Part shown: positions 16,193 through 23,828 of the stretch, one piece after another
Layout: each line of letters begins with the position of its first letter
Position numbering within the stretch: the first letter of the stretch is position 1
Assembly (NCBI GenBank): GCA_018712645.1
Contig: DVGO01000060.1
Span: 1-64,000 of the forward strand
Direction: 5' to 3'
Length of the DNA: 64,000 nucleotides
From: Candidatus Faecousia faecavium
GTDB lineage: Bacteria > Bacillota > Clostridia > Oscillospirales > Oscillospiraceae
Translations under genes and position numbers: made by a program
The notes under the pieces: model-generated
Seen by the model: only the letters and a program-made list of their open reading frames with translations
What the model was told of the DNA's origin: nothing
The model's database searches: none

Positions 16193-17084
16193 GGCTGTCC
16201 TTTCTCTGCATCAGACGGATGGCGTGGTGGAGGTTTTCCACTTCGATGGTTTCGTGGCCTTGCTCCCGCTCGCCGTCCAAGGTCCAGGGCATGTCGGGAT
16301 TGGCGTGGACCGTAACCTTTTTGGCACTGCGGAAGGTAATCATGGCACAGTTGTACACCTGGCTCTGTACCGCCCGGATGCATTCGGCGATTTCTTCCAC
16401 ATTCCGGGCAGAGCGTACCAGCAGCACTTCAAACAGACCATCTCCCATGTCCACCTGCTTGGGGTCCAGAGATAAAATGCCGCCGATGGAGGTGGAGTTG
16501 CAGATAGCGCCGAAGAGAAAATCATCCTCTACCGGCAGTCCGTCAATTTCCATCCGGATATGCTCGGTGTGAATCTGGGAAATTTCCGAAATGCCCCCCA
16601 GTACATAGGCCGCATGTCCCAGGGCGTTTTTGATGTTTTGGGGCATGAGATAACTGGCCTTGGTAAAGGCACCGAAGGAGGCCACATAGGAAAAATACCG
16701 ATCCCCGAATCGGCCCACATCGTAAAACACCGGCTCTCCTTCCAGAATATCCCGGGCTGCCTGCATGATGTTGCCCGACAGGTGCAGGCTGGAAGCAAAA
16801 TCGTTGGTGGTGCCTGCGGGGATATAGCCGATGGGGGTTTGCAGACCGGCGCCCAGCAGTCCGGTGACGGTTTCGTTCATGGTACCGTCGCCGCCGCAGC
16901 ATACGATCAGATCAACCTCTGGGCCCCAGGTTTTCACCGCCTGGGTGGCGCTGCCGGAGCCGGAGGTCATATAGGTGATGACTTCATATCCTGCCTGACT
17001 GAACAGCAGGAGAATGTCGGATAAAAATTTGTTTGCCTTCTTTTGCCCGGCTACGGGGTTCATGATAAACAGCATTTTCTTCAT
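16185..17084 (-). CDS. Diacylglycerol-kinase-family lipid kinase (YegS/DgkB type)
   Basis: The 299-residue protein opens with MKKMLFIMNPVAGQKKANK, and the nucleotide-binding CCGGDGTMNETVTGLL and PAGTTNDFASSL motifs identify the DAGK catalytic family. In Gram-positives, members such as DgkB phosphorylate diacylglycerol released by lipoteichoic acid synthesis. The C-terminal half is the usual beta-rich domain. The ATG at 17082-17084 follows GAGGCGG; upstream in-frame sequence has no supporting site. Co-transcribed with the downstream Nudix gene. Confidence 0.92.
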   Translation of the reverse strand: MKKMLFIMNPVAGQKKANKFLSDILLLFSQAGYEVITYMTSGSGSATQAVKTWGPEVDLIVCCGGDGTMNETVTGLLGAGLQTPIGYIPAGTTNDFASSLHLSGNIMQAARDILEGEPVFYDVGRFGDRYFSYVASFGAFTKASYLMPQNIKNALGHAAYVLGGISEISQIHTEHIRMEIDGLPVEDDFLFGAICNSTSIGGILSLDPKQVDMGDGLFEVLLVRSARNVEEIAECIRAVQSQVYNCAMITFRSAKKVTVHANPDMPWTLDGEREQGHETIEVENLHHAIRLMQRKDSHA

Positions 17085-17210
17085 AGCCAACCGCCTCGCA
17101 GGTCTTGTTTTCGTTATTATACCATCCCCAGGAAAAACCGCAACCCGTCCGGAGGGCTTTACAAAAGGAATGATGGAAAATTTACGTTTTCTTAACAATC
17201 TGGTTTTCGC

Positions 17211-17239
17211 TGGACAAACTTTGTCGGAAATAGTATAAT
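17211..17239 (+). promoter_or_regulatory. Promoter of the MFS transporter gene
   Basis: TGGACA (17211-17216), 17 bases, TATAAT (17234-17239), 33 bases before the ATG. Confidence 0.8.
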
Positions 17240-17271
17240 GGTGTCAAACCACGGAAAAGGGAGGCTCCTCC

Positions 17272-18591
17272 ATGAAGCTTGACACCCGGCGCACCATTTT
17301 TGTAGGCTTTGCTTTTCTGTCCATCTGTGCCTTCTGGCAGATGTATGACAACCTGATTCCCAAAATCCTGACGGAAACCTTTGGCATGGGAGAGAGCATC
17401 TCCGGCATGATTATGGCGGCGGACAATGTGCTGGCGCTGTTTTTGCTGCCGCTGTTTGGTTCTTTGTCGGATAAATGCACCAGTTCCTTAGGCCGCCGCC
17501 GGCCTTACATTCTCTTCGGCACCCTGGCGGCGGTGGCGGTGATGATGACATTGCCTGTGCTGACCGACAGCTACCATGCCTCCCCTGCCGCCTGGAAACT
17601 GGTCTGCTTTATTGTGGGATTGGGTTTACTGCTGGTTGCCATGGGAACCTACCGCTCCCCGGCGGTGGCCCTGATGCCGGATGTGACCCCCAAGCCCCTG
17701 CGCTCCAAGGCCAACGCCATCATCAACCTGATGGGCGCTCTGGGCGGCATCCTCTATTTGATTATTACCACTTTTCTGTATAAAACTACCCCGGATGTGT
17801 ATACCTCTTATTTGCCCCTGTTTGCCATTGTGGGGGTGATTATGCTGGGGTCCCTGGCGGTAGTGATGCTTCTGGTCAATGAGCCGAAGCTGGTGCAGCG
17901 GCAGCAGGCTTACGAGCAGGCCCATCCGGAGGATACCCTGACCCAGGTAACGGACAGCGGTGAGGTGCTGCCTGCCGAGGTCAAACGAAGCCTTCGCTTC
18001 CTGCTGGTGTCCATTGCCCTGTGGTTTATCGGCTACAATGGCGTTACCACCTGGTTTTCTGTCTATGCAGCCCGGAGCTGGAATATGACCCTGGGCCAGG
18101 CCAACACCTGCCTGACCATCGCCACCGCCGGCGCCATTTTCAGCTATATCCCGGTGGGCAGCGTGGCAAGCAAGGTGGGGCGGCGGAAAACCATCCGCTT
18201 TGGAACCCTGCTGCTGTCGGGCAGCTTCTTTGCAGCGTTTTTGTACACCATGGCCTTCTCTGCCTTCTCTCCGGTGCTGTATGGCCTGTTTGTGCTGGTG
18301 GGCATTGCCTGGGCTGCCATCAATGTGAACTCTCTTCCCATGGTGGTGGAGATGTGCAAAGGCAGCGAGGTGGGCAAGTTCACCGGGCTGTATTATACCT
18401 TCTCCATGACCGCCCAGATTGCCACCCCCATTGTGGCAGGGTGGCTTCTGGAACATGTGGATTACAAAACCCTGTTTCCCTACGCGGCGATTTTTGTCTT
18501 TGGGTCTTTCCTGACCATGGGCTTTGTCCGTCACGGTGACAACAAGGTACAGACGAAAAAGGGCCTGGAGGCCTTTGACGTCGACGATTAA
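17272..18591 (+). CDS. Major facilitator superfamily transporter
   Basis: The 439-residue protein has twelve predicted membrane segments and MFS loop motifs: GSLSDKCTSSLGRRRPYI between segments 2 and 3, and GSVASKVGRRKTIR in the second half. The pattern resembles the SLC45/GPH-like sugar transporter group, but no substrate-specific residue is visible to me. The downstream glycerophosphodiesterase gene starts 18 bases after the stop, so glycerophosphodiesters or sugars are conceivable substrates; this is inference from context. AAGGGAGG precedes the ATG. Confidence 0.87.
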   Translation: MKLDTRRTIFVGFAFLSICAFWQMYDNLIPKILTETFGMGESISGMIMAADNVLALFLLPLFGSLSDKCTSSLGRRRPYILFGTLAAVAVMMTLPVLTDSYHASPAAWKLVCFIVGLGLLLVAMGTYRSPAVALMPDVTPKPLRSKANAIINLMGALGGILYLIITTFLYKTTPDVYTSYLPLFAIVGVIMLGSLAVVMLLVNEPKLVQRQQAYEQAHPEDTLTQVTDSGEVLPAEVKRSLRFLLVSIALWFIGYNGVTTWFSVYAARSWNMTLGQANTCLTIATAGAIFSYIPVGSVASKVGRRKTIRFGTLLLSGSFFAAFLYTMAFSAFSPVLYGLFVLVGIAWAAINVNSLPMVVEMCKGSEVGKFTGLYYTFSMTAQIATPIVAGWLLEHVDYKTLFPYAAIFVFGSFLTMGFVRHGDNKVQTKKGLEAFDVDD

Positions 18592-18609
18592 CCGAAAGGA
18601 AGCGTAACC

Positions 18610-19410
18610 ATGATCAATCTGCTGATTTTCTGCGCAGTGCTGTATCTGCTCTCTACCCGCTGCCGCCGGGATCATCCCGGCTGGAAGGAACTGCTGGGCT
18701 GGTCCTATGCCCACCGGGGACTGCATGGTGAGGGTGTTCCGGAAAACAGTCTGGCGGCATTTCAGGCGGCCCTGGATGGGGGCTATGGGGTGGAGCTGGA
18801 TGTGCATCTGCTGAAAGACGGCAATCTGGCAGTAATCCACGACTCCCTGCTCAACCGCACCACCGGCCAGCCGGGCCGGGTGGAGGATCTGACCACCGAG
18901 GAGCTGAGCCAGTACCATCTGGAGGGCACGGAGCAGACCATTCCCGAATTTATGGATGTGCTGACCCTGTTCAACGGCAAGGCGCCCATGATTGTGGAAC
19001 TGAAGCCGGTGGACGGCAACCACGCCGCCCTGGCGGAAGCGGTATGCAAGATGCTGGAAAGCTACAAAGGGGTGTTCTGTCTGGAATCCTTTGACCCCCG
19101 GTGCCTGGCATGGCTGAAAAAGCACCGCCCGGACATTATCCGGGGACAGTTGGCGGAGGACTTTCTCAAGACCCGCAACGACCTGCCGGAGCATATGCGC
19201 TTTGCATTGACTCATTTGATGGCCAACTTCACCGGGGTGCCGGACTTTATTGCCTACCGGTTTGACCACCGGAAAAATACCATCAGCCTGGAACTTTGCC
19301 GCCGCTTCTGGAAGGCCAAAGGGGTCAGTTGGACCCTGCGCAGTAAGGAAGACTATGATACCGCAGTGCAGGAAGGCTGGATTCCCATTTTTGAAGGGTT
19401 CCGCCCGTGA
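18610..19410 (+). CDS. Glycerophosphodiester phosphodiesterase
   Basis: The protein hydrolyses glycerophosphodiesters to an alcohol and glycerol 3-phosphate. An N-terminal hydrophobic stretch (MINLLIFCAVLYLLS) likely anchors or exports it. The GDPD TIM-barrel begins with AHRGLHGEGVPENSLAAF, and GVELDVHLLKDGNLAVIHD contains the catalytic and metal-binding residues. IVELKPVDG and the C-terminal WTLRSKEDY complete the fold. At 266 residues it has normal length. It lies in one transcript with the MFS gene upstream and ends at a strong terminator. Confidence 0.93.
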   Translation: MINLLIFCAVLYLLSTRCRRDHPGWKELLGWSYAHRGLHGEGVPENSLAAFQAALDGGYGVELDVHLLKDGNLAVIHDSLLNRTTGQPGRVEDLTTEELSQYHLEGTEQTIPEFMDVLTLFNGKAPMIVELKPVDGNHAALAEAVCKMLESYKGVFCLESFDPRCLAWLKKHRPDIIRGQLAEDFLKTRNDLPEHMRFALTHLMANFTGVPDFIAYRFDHRKNTISLELCRRFWKAKGVSWTLRSKEDYDTAVQEGWIPIFEGFRP

Positions 19411-19414
19411 ACGG

Positions 19415-19449
19415 AAAACCGCCTGAAACGTTTTGTTTCAGGCGGTTTT
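19415..19449. terminator. Bidirectional terminator
   Basis: AAAACCGCCTGAAAC and GTTTCAGGCGGTTTT arms with a 5-base loop lie between the convergent GDPD and C-GCAxxG-C-C genes. Confidence 0.92.
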
Positions 19450-19458
19450 GAACTGTTT

Positions 19459-19923
19459 TTACAGGTTGGGCTTTTCCACCGGGTGCTCTTCGATGTACCG
19501 GTCCAGAATCCGGGCGGCGGTCATCACCATCCGGGCGCAGGGACGGGTTTTGTAGAATTCTGCAGTCCGAGGGGTGGGGTTGGGGTCTGTGGGGGGATTT
19601 TTCAGAATTTCCCGGCAGACGATGTGGCCGACTTCCTCCCGGAACTGCCCTGCCAGGTTCTGCACCAACTGATAGTGAGCCTTCTTGTTGACATCCTTCT
19701 CGCCAGGGTCATCGTAGCCGTAGAGAAGTCCTGCCACCATCAGCATACCGCTGACGGCGCCGCAAACCTCCCGCAGCCGACCCATACCGCCGCCGAAAGA
19801 GCTGGACATCCGGGCGGCCAGTTCCGGCTCCATGCCGGTTACGTCGCAAAAGGCCACCGCAATGGCCTGGGCGCAGTTGCTGCCGTTTAAAAACAATTCT
19901 GCTGCTTGATAGCTGTGATCCAT
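19459..19923 (-). CDS. C_GCAxxG_C_C family redox-type protein
   Basis: This 154-residue protein shows the spaced-cysteine pattern of the C_GCAxxG_C_C family: NGSNCAQA, a glycine-rich SSFGGGMGRLREVCGAVSG, then HIVCREIL and TRPCARMV. Family members are small proteins of unknown function, thought to be redox- or metal-related because of the conserved cysteines. AGGAGG lies five bases before the ATG at 19921-19923, which is preferred over an upstream in-frame start. Confidence 0.85.
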   Translation of the reverse strand: MDHSYQAAELFLNGSNCAQAIAVAFCDVTGMEPELAARMSSSFGGGMGRLREVCGAVSGMLMVAGLLYGYDDPGEKDVNKKAHYQLVQNLAGQFREEVGHIVCREILKNPPTDPNPTPRTAEFYKTRPCARMVMTAARILDRYIEEHPVEKPNL

Positions 19924-19987
19924 GGAATCCTCCTGAAAATTTTCTTTTGATTCTAGCATAGTTTGACCGATAACGCAACGGGGCGTT

Positions 19988-20665
19988 TCAAAGCTCCACC
20001 GGGACGCTCTGGCGCAGCACCATGGTGTTTTCCGTCACCGTACAGTCCATAGCCAGGATGTTTACTCCGGCAGCGGCGGCTTCCCGCAATGCTATGCCGA
20101 ATTCCGGGTCGGTAGCATCGTTAGGCCGCAGAAAGAGTACGTCCTGCATCTGAATGACAAAGAGCACATAGGCGCCGAACCCCTCCTTGGCAGCCTGGGC
20201 AAGCCCCCGCAGGTGCTTGGCTCCCCGCTGTGTGGGGGCGTCGGGAAAGGCGCAGATTCCGTCATTTTCCAAAGTCACGCCTTTGACTTCCAGAAAGCAT
20301 TGTCTGCCGTCTTTGACAAAGGAAAAGTCAAACCGGGACTCGCCGTGGACGGTTTCCGCCCGGAGCTGCTCCACAGGGCCCAGACCGTCGCTTTTCAGCC
20401 ATTGTCCCACGGCCAGGTTGGGGGCCTGGGAGTCCATGTTAATCAGGCGGCTGCCTTTTTCCACGGCGATGAGATCGTATTTGGTTTTTCGGGCTGGGTT
20501 TTGGGAGCGCTGGCAGTATACCCGGACACCGGGAATCAGCAGCTCCCGGCATCGGCCGGTGTTTTTTACATGCACAATCTCAGTCTGCCCCTGAATTTCC
20601 ACATGGGCGATAAACCGGTTGGGCCGGGACAGAAAGATTCCCGGGTACATATTGGCATATTCCAT
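19988..20665 (-). CDS. sfsA: DNA/RNA nuclease SfsA family protein
   Basis: The 225-residue protein matches SfsA: an N-terminal OB-like region with FLSRPNRFIAHVE and HVKNTGRCRELLIPGV, and a C-terminal PD-(D/E)xK-like domain with SRFDFSF, CFLEVKGVTLE, FPDAPTQRGAKHL and FVIQMQD. It was named for sugar fermentation stimulation in E. coli; a nuclease role is suggested by the fold. The ATG at 20663-20665 follows AGGAGGG. The divergent tRNA promoter lies upstream. Confidence 0.95.
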   Translation of the reverse strand: MEYANMYPGIFLSRPNRFIAHVEIQGQTEIVHVKNTGRCRELLIPGVRVYCQRSQNPARKTKYDLIAVEKGSRLINMDSQAPNLAVGQWLKSDGLGPVEQLRAETVHGESRFDFSFVKDGRQCFLEVKGVTLENDGICAFPDAPTQRGAKHLRGLAQAAKEGFGAYVLFVIQMQDVLFLRPNDATDPEFGIALREAAAAGVNILAMDCTVTENTMVLRQSVPVEL

Positions 20666-20738
20666 GGCGCTTCCCTCCTCTGCTTTAGGATACCAGAAAT
20701 TTCCCGGAAAGCAACCGAAAAATTTCCGGAAATTGGTG

Positions 20739-20766
20739 TTGACTTTCCGGTAAAATGTGGTATAAT
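20739..20766 (+). promoter_or_regulatory. Promoter of the tRNA-Val/tRNA-Gln pair
   Basis: TTGACT (20739-20744), 16 bases, TATAAT (20761-20766), 17 bases before tRNA-Val. Confidence 0.82.
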
Positions 20767-20783
20767 AACACCTGCTCCGACAT

Positions 20784-20860
20784 GGAGGCATAGCTCAGCT
20801 GGTTAGAGCGCATGCTTCACACGCATGAGGTCACAGGTTCGAGTCCTGTTGTCTCCACCA
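20784..20860 (+). tRNA. tRNA-Val, anticodon CAC
   Basis: A complete cloverleaf: acceptor GGAGGCA/TGTCTCC (one G-T pair), D-stem GCTC/GAGC, anticodon stem CATGC/GCATG with loop TTCACAC, T-arm GGTTCGAGTCC, and an encoded CCA end. Confidence 0.97.
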
Positions 20861-20934
20861 AGAGGATTAGTGTAACGGTAGCACACCGGACTCTGACTCC
20901 GTTCGCGGGGGTTCGAATCCCTCATCCTCTGCCA
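20861..20934 (+). tRNA. tRNA-Gln, anticodon CTG
   Basis: Acceptor AGAGGAT/ATCCTCT, anticodon loop CTCTGAC, T-arm GGTTCGAATCC, encoded GCCA end. It begins at the base after the preceding tRNA's CCA. Its last 18 acceptor/T-arm bases recur at the ends of the two repeats downstream. Confidence 0.97.
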
Positions 20935-20971
20935 AAAAACACCTGGCTGCATTCGCAGCTGGGTGTTTTTT
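20935..20971 (+). terminator. tRNA operon terminator
   Basis: AAACACCTGGCTGC/GCAGCTGGGTGTTT hairpin with a 4-base loop and a T-run, directly after tRNA-Gln. Confidence 0.9.
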
Positions 20972-20985
20972 ACATTGTGGAAAGC

Positions 20986-21098
20986 GGGATTCGAACCCAC
21001 TCAAATGCAACCCTCCGGGGGAGGGTTGCTGCGCTCCCTCCCGGGAGTGCACACCTTACAGCTTGCACAGCAAGCTGCCGTCGAATCCCTCATCCTCT
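20986..21098 (+). repeat. 113-bp structured repeat, copy A
   Basis: The element begins with GGGATTCGAACCC, resembling an inverted tRNA T-arm. It then contains three hairpins: GCAACCCTCC/GGAGGGTTGC, GCGCTCC/GGAGTGC and CAGCTTG/CAAGCTG. It ends with TCGAATCCCTCATCCTCT, identical to the 3' part of the tRNA-Gln gene 50 bases upstream. Copy B is the same length with matching stems. Not a functional tRNA. Confidence 0.85.
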
Positions 21099-21154
21099 AC
21101 CAGAGGGCCAGACCACATTCGTGATTAGGCTTTTCTTTTGTATGAAGCATCAGA

Positions 21155-21267
21155 GGGATTTGAACCCACTCAAATGCAACCCTCCGGGGGAGGGTTGCTG
21201 TGCTCCCATCTAGGAGCGCACACCTTACAGTTTGCGCAGCAAACTGCCATCGAATCCCTCATCCTCT
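21155..21267 (+). repeat. 113-bp structured repeat, copy B
   Basis: The same architecture as copy A, with a start-to-start period of 169 bases. Relative to A, the third stem changes CAGCTTG/CAAGCTG to CAGTTTG/CAAACTG, a double compensatory change, and the second stem keeps pairing through G-T exchanges. The first hairpin and the tRNA-Gln-like tail are unchanged. Confidence 0.85.
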
Positions 21268-21320
21268 GCTGGGAAGGTTCGATTCTTACCAGGCTGGATG
21301 AAATGTTCTGGAGGTAACTT

Positions 21321-21803
21321 ATGGAAATCCGAACCTATACCCCCGCCGACTGCCCGGAACTGGCCCGGCTGTTCAATGATACCGTCCACAGCGTCAACGC
21401 CAGAGATTATACCCAGCCCCAGCTGGACGCCTGGGCCACGGGCCAGGTGGATTTGGTGGCTTGGAACCGGTCGTTTCTGGAGCATCTGACCCTGATTGCG
21501 GTGAAGGATGGGAACATCGTTGGATTCGGGGATATCAGCCGGGAAGGGTACCTGGACCGGCTCTATGTGCATAAGGACTACCAGAGCCAGGGCATTGCCA
21601 CGGCACTGTGTGATGCTTTGGAAGCTGCCGTTTCCGGAAACATTACCACCCACGCATCCATCACTGCAAAGCCCTTCTTTGAAAAGCGGGGCTATCAGGT
21701 GCGCCGGGAGCAAACTGTTTTCCGCTTCGGCGTGGGGCTTACCAACTTTGTTATGGAGAAGGTAAGAAATGTAGATTGTCAACTTAAAAATAAAAATGGT
21801 TGA
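21321..21803 (+). CDS. GNAT-family N-acetyltransferase
   Basis: This 160-residue protein has the GNAT acetyl-CoA-binding core: GFGDISREGYLDRLYVHKDY followed by QSQGIATALCDALE (the Q/R-x-x-G-x-A loop). The N-terminal MEIRTYTPADCPELARLF is typical of the superfamily. The acceptor substrate cannot be inferred. GGAGG precedes the ATG by seven bases. The last codons and stop overlap the BirA operator of the next operon. Confidence 0.9.
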   Translation: MEIRTYTPADCPELARLFNDTVHSVNARDYTQPQLDAWATGQVDLVAWNRSFLEHLTLIAVKDGNIVGFGDISREGYLDRLYVHKDYQSQGIATALCDALEAAVSGNITTHASITAKPFFEKRGYQVRREQTVFRFGVGLTNFVMEKVRNVDCQLKNKNG

Positions 21804-21806
21804 CAA
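21776..21806 (+). promoter_or_regulatory. BirA (biotin repressor) operator
   Basis: A perfect inverted repeat TTGTCAAC-N15-GTTGACAA matches the Firmicutes BirA site. It overlaps the end of the GNAT gene and the -35 box of the bioY promoter, and birA itself is the third gene of the regulated operon. Confidence 0.9.
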
Positions 21807-21829
21807 TATAGAGGCGACGGTGGTATACT
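21800..21829 (+). promoter_or_regulatory. bioY operon promoter
   Basis: TTGACA (21800-21805), 18 bases, TATACT (21824-21829). The -35 hexamer lies within the right half of the BirA operator, so binding would block RNA polymerase. Confidence 0.85.
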
Positions 21830-21867
21830 TCTGACAGAATCAACCAATTTGTCAGGAGGAAACCGTT

Positions 21868-22428
21868 ATGACAGCTGTAACCACACAATCAACAACCAAA
21901 ACCCGGGATATGGTCTACATAGCCATGTTTGCGGTGCTGATTTCCATTTGTTCCTGGATTTCCATCCCAAGTGCAGTGCCCTTTACCATGCAGACCTTTG
22001 GCATTTTCCTGGCTGTGGCCGTGCTGGGGGGTAAACGAGGCTCCCTGGCGGTGCTGGTGTATTTGCTGCTGGGACTGGTGGGCGTGCCGGTGTTTGCCGG
22101 ATTTTCCGGGGGAATCGGCTGCCTGGCTGGAACCACCGGCGGCTATATCGTGGGCTTTCAGCTGACGGCGCTGGTGATGTGGGCCATGGAAGCGATGCTG
22201 GGGAAAAAAACTTTCGTGCTGTTTGCATCCATGGTGCTGGGAACGGCAGTCTGCTATGCCTTCGGCACAGCCTGGTTTATGTATGTCTATGCCAGAACCA
22301 CCGGGGCCATCGGCCTGGGAACGGCCCTGGGCTGGTGCGTCATTCCCTACATCATTCCGGATCTTCTGAAGGCAGCTCTGGCCCTTGCTTTGCGGGGACG
22401 GCTCTGTCGGGCCATCCGGATCGGGTGA
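21868..22428 (+). CDS. bioY: BioY biotin transporter, ECF S component
   Basis: The 186-residue protein has six hydrophobic segments and conserved BioY features: an early cytoplasmic MVYIAMFAVLISICSWISIP, FTMQTFGIFLAVAVLGGKRG, the glycine-rich FAGFSGGIGCLAGTTGGYIV, and the C-terminal IPYIIPDLLKAALALAL. It captures biotin in the membrane and works with an ECF module located elsewhere. AGGAGG precedes the ATG. It is first in a bioY-DUF1284-birA operon controlled by a BirA operator, so biotin uptake is under classical biotin feedback. Confidence 0.97.
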   Translation: MTAVTTQSTTKTRDMVYIAMFAVLISICSWISIPSAVPFTMQTFGIFLAVAVLGGKRGSLAVLVYLLLGLVGVPVFAGFSGGIGCLAGTTGGYIVGFQLTALVMWAMEAMLGKKTFVLFASMVLGTAVCYAFGTAWFMYVYARTTGAIGLGTALGWCVIPYIIPDLLKAALALALRGRLCRAIRIG

Positions 22429-22826
22429 ATCCCGTGGAAAAATCTGTCTTTCCTCTTCGACCCCATCATGGGCTGTGTCTGCGGTTTTTCCAGGGTAAGG
22501 GATACAGTGATGGCTTTGTTGCCAATATGGGAGCCATTCAGAGTATGCTGAAATCCAATCCCTTGATCCGCCTGGCACCGGAAATGGACGAAATCTGCCG
22601 CTGCTGTCCCAATAACCAAAGCGGCACCTGCACAACCCAGGAGCAAGTCCTTCGCTACGACGAAGGGGTGCTGCGGCTTTGCGGCCTGAAACCGGGGCAG
22701 GTTTTGCATTATCAGGACTTTGACCGAAAGGTTACCCAGGAGATTTTACAGCCCGGGCGGCGGGAGGAAATCTGTCCCGACTGCCAATGGAGTGGGCTGT
22801 GCCAATGGAAACAGGAGGAACCATGA
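22425..22826 (+). CDS. DUF1284-family protein
   Basis: The protein shows the DUF1284 hallmark LRPHHGLCLRFFQGKGYSDG near its N-terminus and a set of cysteines (EICRCCPNNQ, LRLCGLKPGQ, EICPDCQWSGLC) suggestive of metal or iron-sulfur binding. Function is unknown. The start is uncertain: a GTG at 22425 overlaps the bioY stop as GTGA, and another GTG lies at 22434. No ATG is available before the conserved region. The stop overlaps the birA start as ATGA, so the gene is translationally embedded in the biotin operon. Confidence 0.8.
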   Translation: MNPVEKSVFPLRPHHGLCLRFFQGKGYSDGFVANMGAIQSMLKSNPLIRLAPEMDEICRCCPNNQSGTCTTQEQVLRYDEGVLRLCGLKPGQVLHYQDFDRKVTQEILQPGRREEICPDCQWSGLCQWKQEEP

Positions 22827-23797
22827 CCACAAAGGAACGACTGCTGGCGCTGCTGGAAGCCAACAAAGGAATTTACTTTTCCGGACAGGAACTGGGCCAG
22901 AAACTGAATCTGTCCCGGGCGGCGGTGTGGAAAGCCATCGGGCTTCTGCGCCAGGAGGGATATCCTATCCATGCGGTCACCAACCGGGGCTATTGCCTTT
23001 CGGAGGAAACGGACATTCTGTCCGCTCCGGGGGTGGAAAAGTACCTACATTCTCAGGAAAGCTTTACCGTGGAAGTGGTTCCTAGTACGGTTTCCACCAA
23101 CGCCCTGGCCCGGCAGCGGGCCCAGGAAGGGGCGCCGGAAGGGTATGTGCTGATTTCCAATGCCCAGACCGGAGGACGGGGACGCTATGGAAGAACCTTC
23201 TATTCTCCGGAAGGAACGGGGATTTACTTGAGCCTGCTGCTGCGGCCCCGACCGGTCTCTGCCCAGCAGAATCTTCCTCTGACTGCGGTGGCGGCGGTGG
23301 CGCTGTGCCGTGCCATCCAAGCGGCAGGCGGCGGAGCGGCCCAGATCAAGTGGGTCAATGATATTTTCCTGAATGGGAAAAAGGTCTGCGGCATCCTGAC
23401 GGAAGGGGCCTACGACATGGAAAGCGGCACCCTGGAAACCGCCATTGTGGGGGTGGGAATCAACCTGTATCCACCCCGGGAGGGCTTCCCGGAGGAGCTG
23501 GCATCCATCGCCGGAGCGATTTTTGACGCCCCGGTGAACGATGGGAAAAACCGCCTGGCGGCGGCATTTCTGGAACATTTCTGGAATTGCTACACGGGAA
23601 AAGCCGAGTATCTGGAAGAATACCGGCAGCGCAGTCTGGTTCTTGGAAAACAGGTTACGGTTTTCCTGGGAGGAACGGAGCGTCAGGCCCAGGCTTTGGA
23701 CATTGACGATGCTTGTCACCTGCTGGTGCGCTATGACGACGGACAGACCCAGACCCTTTCCAGCGGAGAAGTCAGCATCACCTTGCCAAAAACGTAA
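22823..23797 (+). CDS. birA: Bifunctional biotin ligase/biotin operon repressor
   Basis: The 324-residue protein attaches biotin to acceptor lysines of carboxylases and represses biotin genes when charged with biotinoyl-AMP. An N-terminal winged helix (residues 5-60, FSGQELGQKLNLSRAAVWK) marks the repressor-type BirA. The catalytic domain shows STNALAR, the biotinyl-AMP loop GGRGRYGRTF, and KWVNDIFLNGKKVCGILTE. A C-terminal SH3-like domain follows. The ATG overlaps the preceding stop, with AGGAGG in front. The perfect operator upstream of bioY makes this an autoregulated operon. Confidence 0.97.
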   Translation: MTTKERLLALLEANKGIYFSGQELGQKLNLSRAAVWKAIGLLRQEGYPIHAVTNRGYCLSEETDILSAPGVEKYLHSQESFTVEVVPSTVSTNALARQRAQEGAPEGYVLISNAQTGGRGRYGRTFYSPEGTGIYLSLLLRPRPVSAQQNLPLTAVAAVALCRAIQAAGGGAAQIKWVNDIFLNGKKVCGILTEGAYDMESGTLETAIVGVGINLYPPREGFPEELASIAGAIFDAPVNDGKNRLAAAFLEHFWNCYTGKAEYLEEYRQRSLVLGKQVTVFLGGTERQAQALDIDDACHLLVRYDDGQTQTLSSGEVSITLPKT

Positions 23798-23799
23798 AG

Positions 23800-23827
23800 A
23801 AAGCCCCCGCATAAAGCGGGGGCTTTG
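23800..23827. terminator. Bidirectional terminator after birA
   Basis: AAAGCCCCCGC/GCGGGGGCTTT hairpin between the convergent birA and fliB-like genes. Confidence 0.9.
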
Positions 23828-23828
23828 C

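Noticed and set aside
17626..19269. A 547-codon minus-strand frame opposite the MFS and GDPD genes
   Set aside because: Composition is typical of an antisense shadow (rich in H, Q and G) and both plus-strand genes have clear family motifs.
20812..21213. A 133-codon frame through the tRNAs and repeat copy A
   Set aside because: It runs across two tRNA genes and a terminator, so it cannot be a real coding region; such frames arise from the structured repeat.
20986..21267. Extra degenerate tRNA genes after tRNA-Gln
   Set aside because: Only T-arm and acceptor fragments are present; no D-arm or anticodon arm can be formed.
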